64,000 nt of DNA from CAG-411 sp050875145 (GCA_050875145.1 JBNMLH010000002.1:186001-250000), one strand, 5' to 3'; shown: positions 1 through 8,967, counted from the first letter of the stretch. Notes: generated by a model from the sequence alone, not told the origin. Made by a program: numbers and translations.

Positions 1-826
1 CGGCAAATCAGTTATGGATATTTTAGTCTATGTCGATGGAATGAAAGAAGCCGCAAAGAATGGTTTGGTTGTAATGGCACATTGTGAAGACAAACAGCTT
101 GTTCGTGGCGGTGTAATGAATGCAGGAAAAAGAGCGGAAGAATTAGGATTAAAAGGAATTACAAATTCGGTAGAAGATGTCATTACTGCAAGAGATATTT
201 TTTTGGCAAATGAAACAGGTGCACAGTTACACTTGTGCCATTGTTCGACAAAGGATAGTGTTTCATTAGTGAAGATGGCGAAAGATGCAGGGTATAAAGT
301 TTCAGGAGAAGTTTGCCCGCATCATTTTACTTTGGCAGATGAAGATATTCCTTGTGATGATGCGAATTATAAGATGAATCCACCTCTTAGGAGCAGACGA
401 GATGTACAGGCTTTGAAAGAGGGACTACGGGATGGCATTATGGATGTAATTTCTACAGACCATGCACCTCATAGTGCAGAAGAAAAAGCAAAGTCCATGG
501 CACAGGCACCGTTTGGTATAGTAGGAGAAGAGACCGCATTTGCATTAACGGTTACGGAACTGGTTGAACAGGGATATTTAACAAAAATGCAGTTGGTAGA
601 AAAGATGAGTTATAATCCTGCCAGAATACTTGGGATTGAAAAGGGACGTTTGGAACCCGGAAAAGCAGCAGATATTGTAATTGCAGATTTTGATGAAACC
701 TATACGATTGATACGAGTACATTTGTATCCAAGGGAAAAAATACACCTTTTAACGGAAAACAAGTAAAAGGAAGAGTGTATCAGACACTTGTAGACGGTA
801 AGATTGTATATGATTTTACAAAATAA
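1..826 (+). CDS. pyrC: Dihydroorotase, C-terminal part (cut by window start)
   Basis: The reading frame is open to the first bases, so the gene begins upstream of the window. Dihydroorotase closes carbamoyl-aspartate to dihydroorotate in pyrimidine synthesis (cytosolic, zinc-dependent). Visible amidohydrolase motifs are AHCED early in the fragment, LHLCHCST (a metal His), VCPHHF, KMNPPLR (substrate binding) and STDHAPH, whose Asp is the catalytic/metal residue. The C-terminus has the usual GRLEPGKAADIVIAD signature of the small beta domain. It heads a pyrF-pyrK-pyrD series on the same strand. The family call is firm; only the N-terminal HxH metal motif is outside the window. Confidence 0.95.
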   Translation, partial: GKSVMDILVYVDGMKEAAKNGLVVMAHCEDKQLVRGGVMNAGKRAEELGLKGITNSVEDVITARDIFLANETGAQLHLCHCSTKDSVSLVKMAKDAGYKVSGEVCPHHFTLADEDIPCDDANYKMNPPLRSRRDVQALKEGLRDGIMDVISTDHAPHSAEEKAKSMAQAPFGIVGEETAFALTVTELVEQGYLTKMQLVEKMSYNPARILGIEKGRLEPGKAADIVIADFDETYTIDTSTFVSKGKNTPFNGKQVKGRVYQTLVDGKIVYDFTK

Positions 827-869
827 AAAAGTTTCCATAGGATTGGTTAGTAAGACTGTTAAGTAAAAT

Positions 870-910
870 AAATGCTTTGCTTACCGTAAGGATGGGTTTA
901 GCAAGCATTT
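870..910 (+). other. Hairpin just upstream of pyrF ribosome-binding site
   Basis: An 8-bp inverted repeat (870-877 with 903-910, extendable by a bulged GC pair) encloses about 25 nt in the pyrC-pyrF gap and ends 8 nt before the pyrF Shine-Dalgarno. It is not followed by a T-run, so it does not look like a terminator; it may mark an RNA processing or attenuation point. I see no PyrR-binding consensus in it. Function is unknown. Confidence 0.3.
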
Positions 911-932
911 TGTGATAGAAAGGAAAACAGAG

Positions 933-1859
933 ATGATTAATAAACTATGTAAAAAAATTACAGATTTGAAAGCACCGATTGTAGTTGGCTTGGACCCAAT
1001 GTTAAATTATGTACCAGAAGAAATAAAGAAGGCGGCATTTGAACAATTCGGAGAAACATTGGAAGGTGCAGGAGAAGCAATCTGGCAGTTTAATAAAGCA
1101 ATCGTAGACGCTACAGCCGATTTGATTCCAGCAGTAAAGCCTCAGATTGCTATGTACGAGCAGTTTGGAATACCTGGGTTAGTTGCCTTTAAAAAGACCG
1201 TTGATTATTGTAAGGAAAAGGACTTAGTTGTAATCGGTGATATTAAGCGTGGAGATATTGGTTCTACATCGGCAGCCTACGCAGTAGGACATGTGGGAAA
1301 AGTGCAGGTGGGAAGCAAGCGTTATGCGGCATTTGATGAAGATTTTGTAACAGTAAATCCATATTTAGGTTCAGATGGAATAAAACCATTTATAGATGTT
1401 TGCAAAGAAGAAAACAAAGGAATATTTGTATTGGTTAAGACATCTAATCCATCCAGTGGAGAATTTCAGGATCAGTTAGTAGATGGAAAACCATTATACG
1501 AATTGGTAGGAAAAAAAGTTGCTGAGTGGGGCGAATTACATATGGGAGAAACGTACAGTTATGTAGGCTGTGTTGTGGGAGCTACTTATCCAGAAATGGG
1601 AAAGGTACTTCGCAAGATTATGCCAAAAACATTTATTCTTGTGCCGGGATATGGAGCACAGGGAGGTAAGGCAGAAGATTTAGTACCATATTTTAATAAG
1701 GATGGGCTAGGTGCAATCATCAACTCTTCCAGAGGTATTATTGCAGCTTATAAGCAGGAAAAATACAGTAAATTTGGTAGTGAAAACTTTGCAGATGCAT
1801 CCAGACAGGCAGTTTTGGATATGAGAGAAGATATTAATTCTGCATTGGCAGGAAAGTAG
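933..1859 (+). CDS. pyrF: Orotidine 5'-phosphate decarboxylase, long (type 2) form
   Basis: Decarboxylates OMP to UMP, the last step of de novo UMP synthesis. The active-site signature VVIGDIKRGDIGSTSAAYA is present with its Lys and Asp residues, and the N-terminal VGLDP motif binds substrate. At 308 residues it is longer than the roughly 230-residue type 1 enzymes and fits the type 2 family. I chose ATG 933 because GAAAGGAAAA lies about 7 nt upstream; an in-frame GTG at 912 has no ribosome site. The next gene, pyrK, starts 11 nt after the stop, so they are surely cotranscribed. Confidence 0.95.
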   Translation: MINKLCKKITDLKAPIVVGLDPMLNYVPEEIKKAAFEQFGETLEGAGEAIWQFNKAIVDATADLIPAVKPQIAMYEQFGIPGLVAFKKTVDYCKEKDLVVIGDIKRGDIGSTSAAYAVGHVGKVQVGSKRYAAFDEDFVTVNPYLGSDGIKPFIDVCKEENKGIFVLVKTSNPSSGEFQDQLVDGKPLYELVGKKVAEWGELHMGETYSYVGCVVGATYPEMGKVLRKIMPKTFILVPGYGAQGGKAEDLVPYFNKDGLGAIINSSRGIIAAYKQEKYSKFGSENFADASRQAVLDMREDINSALAGK

Positions 1860-1870
1860 GAGGAGCCTTT

Positions 1871-2641
1871 ATGTCGGATAAAGTGATAAAAAATGTTGTG
1901 ATTACCAGTATGGTAAAAGTAACAGATGGTATTTACAGCATGTGGATAAAAGATAAAGATTTGGCATGTAATGCAAAACCAGGGCAGTTTGTTTCTCTTT
2001 ATTGTAAAGAGGGTAGTCAATTATTGCCAAGACCGATTAGTATTTGCGAAATTGACCGAGACAATGAGACACTTCGTTTGGTATATCGTGTAGTAGGAAA
2101 AGGAACAGAAGAGTTTTCTAAAATGAATGCAGGAGATACGATTCGCGTGATGGGTCCTTTGGGAAATGGATTTACATTGGAAGGGAAAAAGGCGATTTTG
2201 ATTGGTGGTGGAATTGGAATACCACCAATGCTTGAACTGGCAAAAAGTTTAGATTGTGAGGTTCAGGTCGTACTTGGTTATAGAAATAATGATTTGTTTC
2301 TAAAGGATGAATTTACATCCTATGGAAATGTTATTGTATCTACGGAAGATGGAAGTGTAGGAACAAAAGGAAACGTTATTGATGCAATACGTGAAAATGA
2401 TGTACAAGGAGATATTATTTTTGCCTGTGGTCCTACGCCGATGCTTCGTGGTATAAAGGCTTATGCTCAGGAAAAGGGCATAAAAGCACAATTATCGTTG
2501 GAAGAAAAGATGGCATGTGGAATTGGTGCCTGTCTTGCATGTGTCTGTCAGTCCAAAGAAGTAGATTCTCATACACATGTAAAAAATAAACGTATATGTA
2601 AAGATGGTCCTGTATTTTATGCAGAAGAAGTAGAATTATAG
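1871..2641 (+). CDS. pyrK: Dihydroorotate dehydrogenase B, electron-transfer subunit
   Basis: FAD- and [2Fe-2S]-containing subunit that passes electrons from PyrD to NAD+. An FAD-binding barrel (around residues 10-100, with LLPRPISI typical of ferredoxin reductases) is followed by an NAD-binding region (IGGGIGIPPMLELAK near 111-125 and FACGPTPML) and a C-terminal Cys cluster in ACGIGACLACVCQ plus a later Cys in KRICKDGPVF. The 256-residue length is normal. A strong AGGAGG sits 5-10 nt before the ATG. Partner of the adjacent pyrD; presence of pyrK makes this the NAD-dependent class 1B enzyme. Confidence 0.95.
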   Translation: MSDKVIKNVVITSMVKVTDGIYSMWIKDKDLACNAKPGQFVSLYCKEGSQLLPRPISICEIDRDNETLRLVYRVVGKGTEEFSKMNAGDTIRVMGPLGNGFTLEGKKAILIGGGIGIPPMLELAKSLDCEVQVVLGYRNNDLFLKDEFTSYGNVIVSTEDGSVGTKGNVIDAIRENDVQGDIIFACGPTPMLRGIKAYAQEKGIKAQLSLEEKMACGIGACLACVCQSKEVDSHTHVKNKRICKDGPVFYAEEVEL

Positions 2642-2665
2642 AATGCCTTACAATGGAGGAAAACA

Positions 2666-3577
2666 ATGAGTGTAAATATGAAAGTAAATATTGCTGGAGT
2701 AGAGTGGAATAATCCGGTAACCGTAGCATCCGGAACATTTGGTTCAGGAGCAGAATATAGTGACTTTGTTGATTTGAATCAGCTTGGGGCAGTGACAACA
2801 AAAGGAGTGGCAAATATTCCATGGCAAGGAAATCCAACGCCGCGAATTGCAGAGACATATGGAGGGATGATTAATGCGATTGGTCTCCAAAATCCTGGCA
2901 TTGATGTATTTGCAAAAAGAGATATTCCATATTTAAAGCAATTTCCCGACACACGTATTATTGTAAATGTTTGTGGAAGAAGTACAGAAGATTATTGTGA
3001 AGTTGTAGAACGACTGGCAGATGAACCAGTGGATATGCTAGAAATCAATATATCCTGTCCAAATGTAAAAGAGGGCGGAATTGCTTTTGGACAAGATCCG
3101 AAAGCAGTAGAGGCAATCACAAAGGAAATGAAACAGCGTGCAAAACAGCCAGTGATTATGAAACTTAGTCCGAATGTAACAGATATTACAGAAATGGCAA
3201 AAGCAGCACAAGCTGGTGGTGCGGATGCCATTTCTCTAATCAATACATTGACAGGTATGAAGATTGATGTGAATCGAAAAACATTTGCATTGGCAAATAA
3301 GACAGGAGGATTATCTGGTCCTGCAATAAAGCCAGTGGCAGTGCGTATGGTATATCAGGTGGCACAAGCAGTACAGATTCCGATTATTGGAATGGGAGGC
3401 ATTATGTGTGCGGAAGATGCACTTGAATTTATTATGGCAGGTGCTAGTGCTGTTTCCATCGGAACCGCGAATTTTCATAATCCAAACGTTACCTTAGAAG
3501 TGATAGATGGTATGAAACAGTTCTGCGAAAAGAATGGCGTGAAAGATATTAATGATTTAGTTGGATGTGTAAAATAA
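2666..3577 (+). CDS. pyrD: Dihydroorotate dehydrogenase B, catalytic subunit
   Basis: FMN enzyme oxidising dihydroorotate to orotate, paired with PyrK. Visible class 1 features: NPVTVASGTFG near the N-terminus, the Cys-containing substrate loop EINISCPNVKEGG (active-site base Cys), VIMKLSPNVTDI, SLINT, the FMN-phosphate segments IIGMGGI and GASAVSIGTAN. Length 303 residues is standard. It starts 24 nt after pyrK with a clear GGAGG. It is the last gene of the operon in this window; pyrE does not follow, since a hairpin terminator and an unrelated gene come next. Confidence 0.96.
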   Translation: MSVNMKVNIAGVEWNNPVTVASGTFGSGAEYSDFVDLNQLGAVTTKGVANIPWQGNPTPRIAETYGGMINAIGLQNPGIDVFAKRDIPYLKQFPDTRIIVNVCGRSTEDYCEVVERLADEPVDMLEINISCPNVKEGGIAFGQDPKAVEAITKEMKQRAKQPVIMKLSPNVTDITEMAKAAQAGGADAISLINTLTGMKIDVNRKTFALANKTGGLSGPAIKPVAVRMVYQVAQAVQIPIIGMGGIMCAEDALEFIMAGASAVSIGTANFHNPNVTLEVIDGMKQFCEKNGVKDINDLVGCVK

Positions 3578-3583
3578 AGAATA

Positions 3584-3623
3584 AAAAAGCTTAAGGATGC
3601 GGAAATGTAGACTTAAGCTTTTT
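3584..3623 (+). terminator. Terminator after the pyr operon
   Basis: A perfect 12-bp inverted repeat (3584-3595 with 3612-3623) with a 16-nt loop lies 6 nt after pyrD. The stem ends in five A and five T, so it can act as a Rho-independent terminator despite a short U-tract. Confidence 0.75.
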
Positions 3624-3786
3624 GGATTCTATAGGAAAGTTTGTTTTTATAGGAAATGCATTCTATATTGAAAAAAATTCGCAACTTTTTTATTGAAAAA
3701 AAATCACCATTAAACTTGTTGATATGAACATATAAACATGCAATAATTGATATGAAAAAATTTTATGAAGAAACAGGAGGATGAAT

Positions 3787-5586
3787 ATGCAACGTAATAA
3801 AGCATTTAGAGCATGTGCAGTAATTGCGGCAACTGCTATGATGGCTGGAAATTTCCAGATGCCAGTATCTGCACAGGAAACAAGTAACATTATTGCACAG
3901 CAACAGAATCAGGAAGAATATGAATATGTTTATGCTGGTATTAGTTGGGCACAGTATTGGGAATCAGAAGGAATTTATTTATCTGGAACGAATATGGTAG
4001 CTTCTTCCAGTGCTGTAGATGCCAGAGGTGAATCAGATAAGGGAGCGTTTGATGCAGTATCAAGAGCAACTACAAATCATGGTATTCATCGTGGAAGTTT
4101 TCAGTGTAATACAACGATTTATGGAGAAGACGGAAAGACATTCGATGTATCAACTTGGAAGTCAGCATCCGAACTTGTATTAACAGATGGAAGTACAGTA
4201 GGTTTCAATAAAGGTACGATTACTTACACAGAAAATGGACAAGAGAAAACCACTACTATGAAGAATTATAATGTAACAGGTATTAAATATGTGCCAGTTG
4301 CAGTAAAGAAAAGTGATTATGAAGCCTTTGCAGCGCAATATCCAGTTGTAAGTAATGCAGGTATCCTTGTGGGTGGATATAGTGAGACAAATTTAGCATC
4401 TTATCAAAAAACTGCTGCAGTTACAGCAAATACAAATGGATTAAAGATTGCTGAAAAGCAGGCAGATGGTACATTCAAATTTGGAAAAAGAGCCACAGGA
4501 ACGGATTCTGGTATTGCAGATCAGGCACAAAAGGAAGTTTCTAAGGATATTGTTGTGAAGGTACAGGAAGCAAATGGTTCATATGGAGAGTTCTTACGTG
4601 TGGATTTGGTAAATCCGGAAAATGGAACAAATGCATATGGTGAGTTAGGTGCAAATATGCAGGCAGTTCGTTGGGATTACTATGGAACAAAGGATGCAGA
4701 AAAAGAGCAGCCACTTGTATCCTTTGGAACAAAATTTGCAGCAGATAACTGGATGCATAAGAGCAACGGAATACAGCTAGGACTTACAAATTCGCTTCGT
4801 TGTCAGTTGCCTGAAGGAACAGACGGTACAGGAACATGGAAGATTACAGTTTATGCATTAGGCCTTAAAGACTTTACAACTACAATTAATGTTACCGATG
4901 CAAATATTGTAAAGGAAAGTAATGAAGAAATTAGTACGACTGCACTTTCAGAAGCAATTGAAAAGGCAAAAGCATTAGTAGAGAAAGAGTATACCGCTAC
5001 TTCATGGAGCAATTTAAAAACAGAGCTTGCAGAGGCAGAAGATGAATTAAAAGCACCACATACACAAGCAACTGTGGATGAGGCAACTTCTCACTTGAAT
5101 GAAGCAATCAATAATTTAGTAAAGGCAACTGCGGAAGAAAAAACAACAGTTGTACTTGAAAAAGACAAAGCTACTGTATATGTAAAAGGAACTACAAATG
5201 TAAAAGCAACTGTGAAAAATGCAGTAGGAAAAACTACATACAAGAGCAGCAATACAAAAGTTGCTACAGTTTCATCTACTGGAAAAGTAACTGCTTTGAA
5301 AAAGGGTACAGCAAAGATTACAGTAATCAATAATGGAGTTTCTAAAGTATTTACTTTGACTGTAAAAAATCCAAGTTTAAATAGTGCAAAAGTAAAACTT
5401 GCCAAGAATAAGACCTTTACATTGAGGGTAATTGGTGCAGTTGGTACAGTCAAGTATACTTCCTCAAACAAAAAGGTTGCTACTGTAAATACAAAGGGAA
5501 AAATTACAGCAAAAAAGAAAGGTAAGGCTGTAATTACTGTAAAATCGAATGGTATGACATTAAAATGTAAAGTGACTGTTAAGTAA
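3787..5586 (+). CDS. Secreted Tp47-like protein with FIVAR and two BIG2 domains
   Basis: About 599 residues. A signal peptide (charged start, hydrophobic stretch, PVSAQ cleavage) is followed by a region of roughly 330 residues that resembles the Treponema pallidum lipoprotein Tp47 (a penicillin-binding protein): the segments FDAVSRATTNHG, KYVPVAV, and VRWDYYGTKDAEK followed by SFGTKFAADNW have recognisable equivalents in the spirochaete protein. Then comes a helical FIVAR-type repeat (around 370-440) and two Ig-like BIG2 domains (ATVSSTGKVTALKKGTAKI; ATVNTKGKITAKKKGKAVI). No lipobox Cys and no LPXTG are seen, so it is probably secreted or wall-associated. ATG 3787 is preferred over ATG 3781, because AGGAGG directly abuts 3781. 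Enzymatic activity is not known. Confidence 0.7.
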   Translation: MQRNKAFRACAVIAATAMMAGNFQMPVSAQETSNIIAQQQNQEEYEYVYAGISWAQYWESEGIYLSGTNMVASSSAVDARGESDKGAFDAVSRATTNHGIHRGSFQCNTTIYGEDGKTFDVSTWKSASELVLTDGSTVGFNKGTITYTENGQEKTTTMKNYNVTGIKYVPVAVKKSDYEAFAAQYPVVSNAGILVGGYSETNLASYQKTAAVTANTNGLKIAEKQADGTFKFGKRATGTDSGIADQAQKEVSKDIVVKVQEANGSYGEFLRVDLVNPENGTNAYGELGANMQAVRWDYYGTKDAEKEQPLVSFGTKFAADNWMHKSNGIQLGLTNSLRCQLPEGTDGTGTWKITVYALGLKDFTTTINVTDANIVKESNEEISTTALSEAIEKAKALVEKEYTATSWSNLKTELAEAEDELKAPHTQATVDEATSHLNEAINNLVKATAEEKTTVVLEKDKATVYVKGTTNVKATVKNAVGKTTYKSSNTKVATVSSTGKVTALKKGTAKITVINNGVSKVFTLTVKNPSLNSAKVKLAKNKTFTLRVIGAVGTVKYTSSNKKVATVNTKGKITAKKKGKAVITVKSNGMTLKCKVTVK

Positions 5587-5626
5587 AAATTCTGAAAGTG
5601 GTTTCTCTTTATGCAGTCTATAAAAG

Positions 5627-5667
5627 CCTTCCGTAAGTTAAAAAACTTTACTTGCGGAAGGTTTTTT
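5627..5667 (+). terminator. Terminator after the Tp47-like gene
   Basis: A 12-bp stem with one G-U pair (5627-5638 with 5650-5661), an 11-nt A/T loop and six T residues follow the stop codon at 5586 by 40 nt. Confidence 0.85.
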
Positions 5668-5801
5668 ATACTTTTTCACTATCATATCTAAATGTTTCGT
5701 GATATAATGAGCGTTAGCGGGTAAAAAATATAGGATAAGAAAAAATATATTGATTGCTCCATGTTAGGTTGAGAGGATGAAAAAAATTGAGAAGGATTCG
5801 A

Positions 5802-6881
5802 ATGAAAAAGGTAAAACGAAGAAGTGTAAGGAGAAGAAATGTAAAAACGAGAAGAGAATACTTGTTAGAAAATTTGGGGGTAAAACAAAAGGAAGTTTTA
5901 GTTTTGGTGTTAGTGATTACGATTATACTGGCACCACTTTTATGTTATCAATTAATTCTAAATGAAAAAAAGAATACAAAACCTCCAAAAGTAACTATAT
6001 TTGGAGAAGGTGTAGTGGAATTAAATGAAGGAGAAGAATATAAAGAACCCGGTTATTCTGCATGCGATGCAAAAGGAAAAGACTTAACAAAACAGGTAGT
6101 AATAAGTGGGAATGTTAATACAGATAGACCGGGGGAGTATGAGATACGTTATAAAGTGACAGATAAACATAATCAAACGGTGATTGTACAGAGAAAAGTT
6201 CTTGTGCATGAGAAAAAAAAGAAGAATCCACCATCTCCTGTGCCAGAACCTACAGATGAAAAAATAATTTATCTGACTTTTGATGATGGTCCGGGACCGT
6301 ATACGGAGGATTTATTGAAGATACTGGAACAGTATAATGCACATGCTACATTTTTTGTAACAAATCAGTATGAAGAATACCAGTATATGATTGCAAAAGA
6401 GTATGAAATGGGGAATGCAGTAGGGATACATTCCTATTCACATCAATATGCTCTAGTTTATCAAAATAAGAAGAATTTTTATAAAGATATCGAAAAAATG
6501 AATGCTATTATTGAAAAGCAGATTGGAAGCAAAAGTAAGTTATTGCGTTTTCCTGGCGGAAGTTCTAACACGATTAGCAGAGAGTATTGCAAAGGTATTA
6601 TGAGTGAACTTACAAAATCAGTGGAAGCAGATGGATATCATTACTATGATTGGAATGTAGACAGCGATGATGCAGGGGCTGCAAGAACAGCAGAGCAAGT
6701 AGCAACCAACGTGATTTCTGGTGTAAAAGGAAAAAGAAAAGCGGTTGTTTTGCAACATGATGTGAAAGACTATAGTGTGGCAGCTGTAGAAAAGATATTG
6801 AAATGGGGAATTAAAAATGGATATAATTTTTTAGCATTGACAGAGGAGAGTTATGAAGCGCATCATGGAGTAAACAATTAA
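5802..6881 (+). CDS. Membrane-anchored polysaccharide deacetylase with Ig-like domain
   Basis: A very basic N-terminus (KKVKRRSVRRRNVKTRR) precedes one membrane segment (about residues 33-51), a DUF5011-like Ig domain (GEEYKEPGYSA ... RPGEYEIRYKVTDKHNQ) and a C-terminal NodB domain. NodB motifs are complete: TFDDGPGPYT (base and metal Asp), HSYSH (metal His pair), RFPGGSSN, DWNVDSDD and LQHD. It most likely deacetylates N-acetyl sugars of peptidoglycan or another surface glycan outside the membrane. ATG 5802 has GAAGGA 5 nt upstream; an in-frame TTG at 5787 with GAGAGG is an alternative start. Stands alone between two terminators. Confidence 0.85.
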   Translation: MKKVKRRSVRRRNVKTRREYLLENLGVKQKEVLVLVLVITIILAPLLCYQLILNEKKNTKPPKVTIFGEGVVELNEGEEYKEPGYSACDAKGKDLTKQVVISGNVNTDRPGEYEIRYKVTDKHNQTVIVQRKVLVHEKKKKNPPSPVPEPTDEKIIYLTFDDGPGPYTEDLLKILEQYNAHATFFVTNQYEEYQYMIAKEYEMGNAVGIHSYSHQYALVYQNKKNFYKDIEKMNAIIEKQIGSKSKLLRFPGGSSNTISREYCKGIMSELTKSVEADGYHYYDWNVDSDDAGAARTAEQVATNVISGVKGKRKAVVLQHDVKDYSVAAVEKILKWGIKNGYNFLALTEESYEAHHGVNN

Positions 6882-6895
6882 AGATAAAGGAAAAT

Positions 6896-6936
6896 AAACC
6901 TATGAGAAACCAATTTAGGAAGCTTCTCATAGGTTT
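6896..6936. terminator. Bidirectional terminator between convergent genes
   Basis: A perfect 13-bp inverted repeat (6896-6908 with 6924-6936) lies between the deacetylase stop and the end of the minus-strand dehydrogenase. The stem ends are AAA/TTT on both strands, so it may serve both genes. Confidence 0.65.
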
Positions 6937-6960
6937 AGGTGAACGGTAATCAGGTCTTGC

Positions 6961-8025
6961 TTATAAATGAAAAATTTGTTTTAATTTATCGTCTTCGTGT
7001 AAAAGTTTTTTTGCATGAAGGCGATATTTTTCTTCATGTAAGTAGGTGTGACGAAATGGTTTTATAGTTGGAGCTAAATCAATGGCCTGCTCGTAATCGC
7101 CTATTTTTAAATCTAAAGTTTCTACATAATCAAAAAAACCAGTATCCGTAAAAATTGTGTTTACTCGTTTCCAACGATGATCATGTACTAAACTCATCAG
7201 ATAAGTCGCAACTCCAACCTGAATGCCATGAAGTTGTGGAACAGGTAAAAATTTATCTAGAGCATGAGAAATTAAGTGTTCACTTCCACTGGTTGGTGCA
7301 CTGCTTCCGGCAATTTCATTGGCGATACCACTCATGGCAAGGGAATCTACTAATTCTTTTAGGAATAAATCTTCTTTTATATTTGTAAATGGTGTGCGAA
7401 CAAAACTATTTACCGCTTTTTTGGCAATCATTACCGCAAAGTCGTTTACTTTTGTATAACCATTTGCTTCTTCAAATTGCCAATCGTAAATGGCAGTAAT
7501 TTTAGATACCATATCACCAATTCCAGAGTATAAAAAGCGTTCAGGAGCACTTTTTATAACATTCAAATCCACGATAATGCTGTGTGCCATTCTGGCAGGA
7601 ACAGAATTTCTTCTGCCTTCTACTAAAAGAGATGCACTTGCGCTGGAAAAACCGTCGCTAGATGCAGATGTAGGAATGCTGATAAATGGAAGTTTTCTAA
7701 GAAATCCACTATATTTTGCTGCATCGATTACTTTTCCACCACCAAGCCCAATGATTGCCTGTGTTTTATTTGGAAGACCAAATGCAAGGCTGGTAATATC
7801 CTCTAGGCGAACTGTGTCTAATTCGGAGTACTCAAGTACCTCTATATCCGCATCTTTTAGTGATTGCATTACGGTTGTTCCAAACATGTCAATTAGCCCA
7901 TTTCCAAAGAAAATAACAACTTTTTGAAAACCACTGTCTTTTAAATAAATGCCTATTTTGGATAAAGCATCCTTTTCTACTTTTAAAAGAGAAGGAATTG
8001 CGATATAACTGTTAGTTTGACTCAT
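6961..8025 (-). CDS. Glycerol-1-phosphate dehydrogenase family (iron/zinc alcohol dehydrogenase fold)
   Basis: 354 residues, the expected size. The NAD-binding GLGGGKVIDAAK motif, SIPTSASSDGFSS, and metal ligands in SGIGDMVSK (Asp), SGSEHLISH (His) and PQLHGIQVG (His) match the sn-glycerol-1-phosphate dehydrogenase group (archaeal EgsA, Bacillus AraM), which reduces dihydroxyacetone phosphate to G1P. Other Fe-ADH subfamilies are less likely because the GSEH-S-H spacing and PTSASSDGFSS are characteristic. It is monocistronic on the minus strand, divergent from thrH, with a GGGGG ribosome site before ATG 8025. The substrate in this organism is inferred. Confidence 0.75.
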   Translation of the reverse strand: MSQTNSYIAIPSLLKVEKDALSKIGIYLKDSGFQKVVIFFGNGLIDMFGTTVMQSLKDADIEVLEYSELDTVRLEDITSLAFGLPNKTQAIIGLGGGKVIDAAKYSGFLRKLPFISIPTSASSDGFSSASASLLVEGRRNSVPARMAHSIIVDLNVIKSAPERFLYSGIGDMVSKITAIYDWQFEEANGYTKVNDFAVMIAKKAVNSFVRTPFTNIKEDLFLKELVDSLAMSGIANEIAGSSAPTSGSEHLISHALDKFLPVPQLHGIQVGVATYLMSLVHDHRWKRVNTIFTDTGFFDYVETLDLKIGDYEQAIDLAPTIKPFRHTYLHEEKYRLHAKKLLHEDDKLKQIFHL

Positions 8026-8123
8026 ATTTTATATAACCCCCTTTTTGTGTAGTTTATATAACCACAAAAATGATTGCTTATTTCATTGTAACTTATTTTG
8101 TACAGAATGACAACTTGTATTCA

Positions 8124-8152
8124 TTGCAGTCGAATAGGAAGTATGGTATAAT
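8124..8152 (+). promoter_or_regulatory. Sigma-A type promoter for thrH
   Basis: TTGCAG (8124-8129), a 17-nt spacer and a perfect TATAAT (8147-8152) preceded by TGG (extended -10), 62 nt before the thrH ATG. Confidence 0.75.
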
Positions 8153-8213
8153 TTGCAAGTGGATTGTCAAAATTTACTTTTGAGTATCTTATAATTAGAA
8201 CGGAGGAAAAGAA

Positions 8214-8813
8214 ATGTATATTACTTGTCTTGACTTAGAGGGTGTATTGGTACCGGAAATCTGGATTGCGTTTGCAGAGGAAACAGGAATTCCTGAATTA
8301 AAAAAGACAACGCGTGATGAGCCGGATTATGATAAGCTTATGAAATATCGTTTGGATATTTTAAAGGAACATGGATTAGGATTAAAGGAAATTCAGGAAA
8401 CAATTGCAAAGATTGATCCAATGCCTGGTGCAAAAGAATTTTTGGATGAATTACGTTCTATTTGTCAGGTTATTATTATTAGTGATACGTTTTCACAGTT
8501 TGCAACACCTCTTATGAAAAAGCTTGGTTGGCCTACGATTTTCTGCAATTCTTTGGAAGTAGCAGAAAATGGAGAAATCACAGGATTTAAAATGCGATGT
8601 GAACAATCAAAGTTGACAACTGTTAAGGCGTTACAGTCTATTGGATACGAAACAATTGCCAGTGGAGATAGTTATAATGATTTAGGAATGATTAAAGCTA
8701 GTAAAGCTGGATTTTTATTTAAGAGCACAGATCAGATTAAAGCGGATAATCCGGAACTGCCTGCGTTTGAAACATACGATGAATTGTTAAATGCAATCAA
8801 GCAGGCAATGTAA
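8214..8813 (+). CDS. thrH: Phosphoserine phosphatase / homoserine phosphotransferase
   Basis: HAD-superfamily enzyme of 199 residues. It begins with CLDLEGVLVPEIWIAFAE, which is nearly the Pseudomonas ThrH N-terminus (DxE in place of the common DxD; the first Asp is the nucleophile). IISDTF is motif II, a Lys near 127 corresponds to motif III, and ASGDSYNDLGM is motif IV. Known ThrH dephosphorylates phosphoserine and can transfer phosphate to homoserine, so it sits at serine/threonine synthesis. Strong CGGAGGAAAAG before ATG. Single gene with its own promoter and terminator. Confidence 0.9.
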   Translation: MYITCLDLEGVLVPEIWIAFAEETGIPELKKTTRDEPDYDKLMKYRLDILKEHGLGLKEIQETIAKIDPMPGAKEFLDELRSICQVIIISDTFSQFATPLMKKLGWPTIFCNSLEVAENGEITGFKMRCEQSKLTTVKALQSIGYETIASGDSYNDLGMIKASKAGFLFKSTDQIKADNPELPAFETYDELLNAIKQAM

Positions 8814-8841
8814 TTATTAAAAGCATGGTAGAAATGAAAAG

Positions 8842-8874
8842 CCTGGGGATAATAAGTATTATTTCCAGGTTTTT
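8842..8874 (+). terminator. Terminator after thrH
   Basis: A 12-bp stem with two G-U pairs (8842-8853 with 8858-8869), a 4-nt loop and five T, 28 nt after the thrH stop. Confidence 0.85.
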
Positions 8875-8967
8875 GTCTTTATAGGGTAGGATATATAAAT
8901 AAAAATAGAGGATAGTAATAGTTTTATAAATACCTGATATAGAGCGTGATAGAAGGGAGTGGCTAAA

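Noticed and set aside
578..838. Minus-strand frames inside pyrC and other genes
   Set aside because: Antisense shadows of strongly supported plus-strand genes; no ribosome site and no family motif. The same holds for the many other overlapping frames.
827..932. PyrR attenuator in the pyr operon gap
   Set aside because: The hairpin lacks the PyrR-binding consensus and a terminator U-tract.
5777..5965. 62-residue frame starting at ATG 5777
   Set aside because: Overlaps the deacetylase gene in another frame and is Lys-rich by chance; only the 5802 frame has domain motifs.
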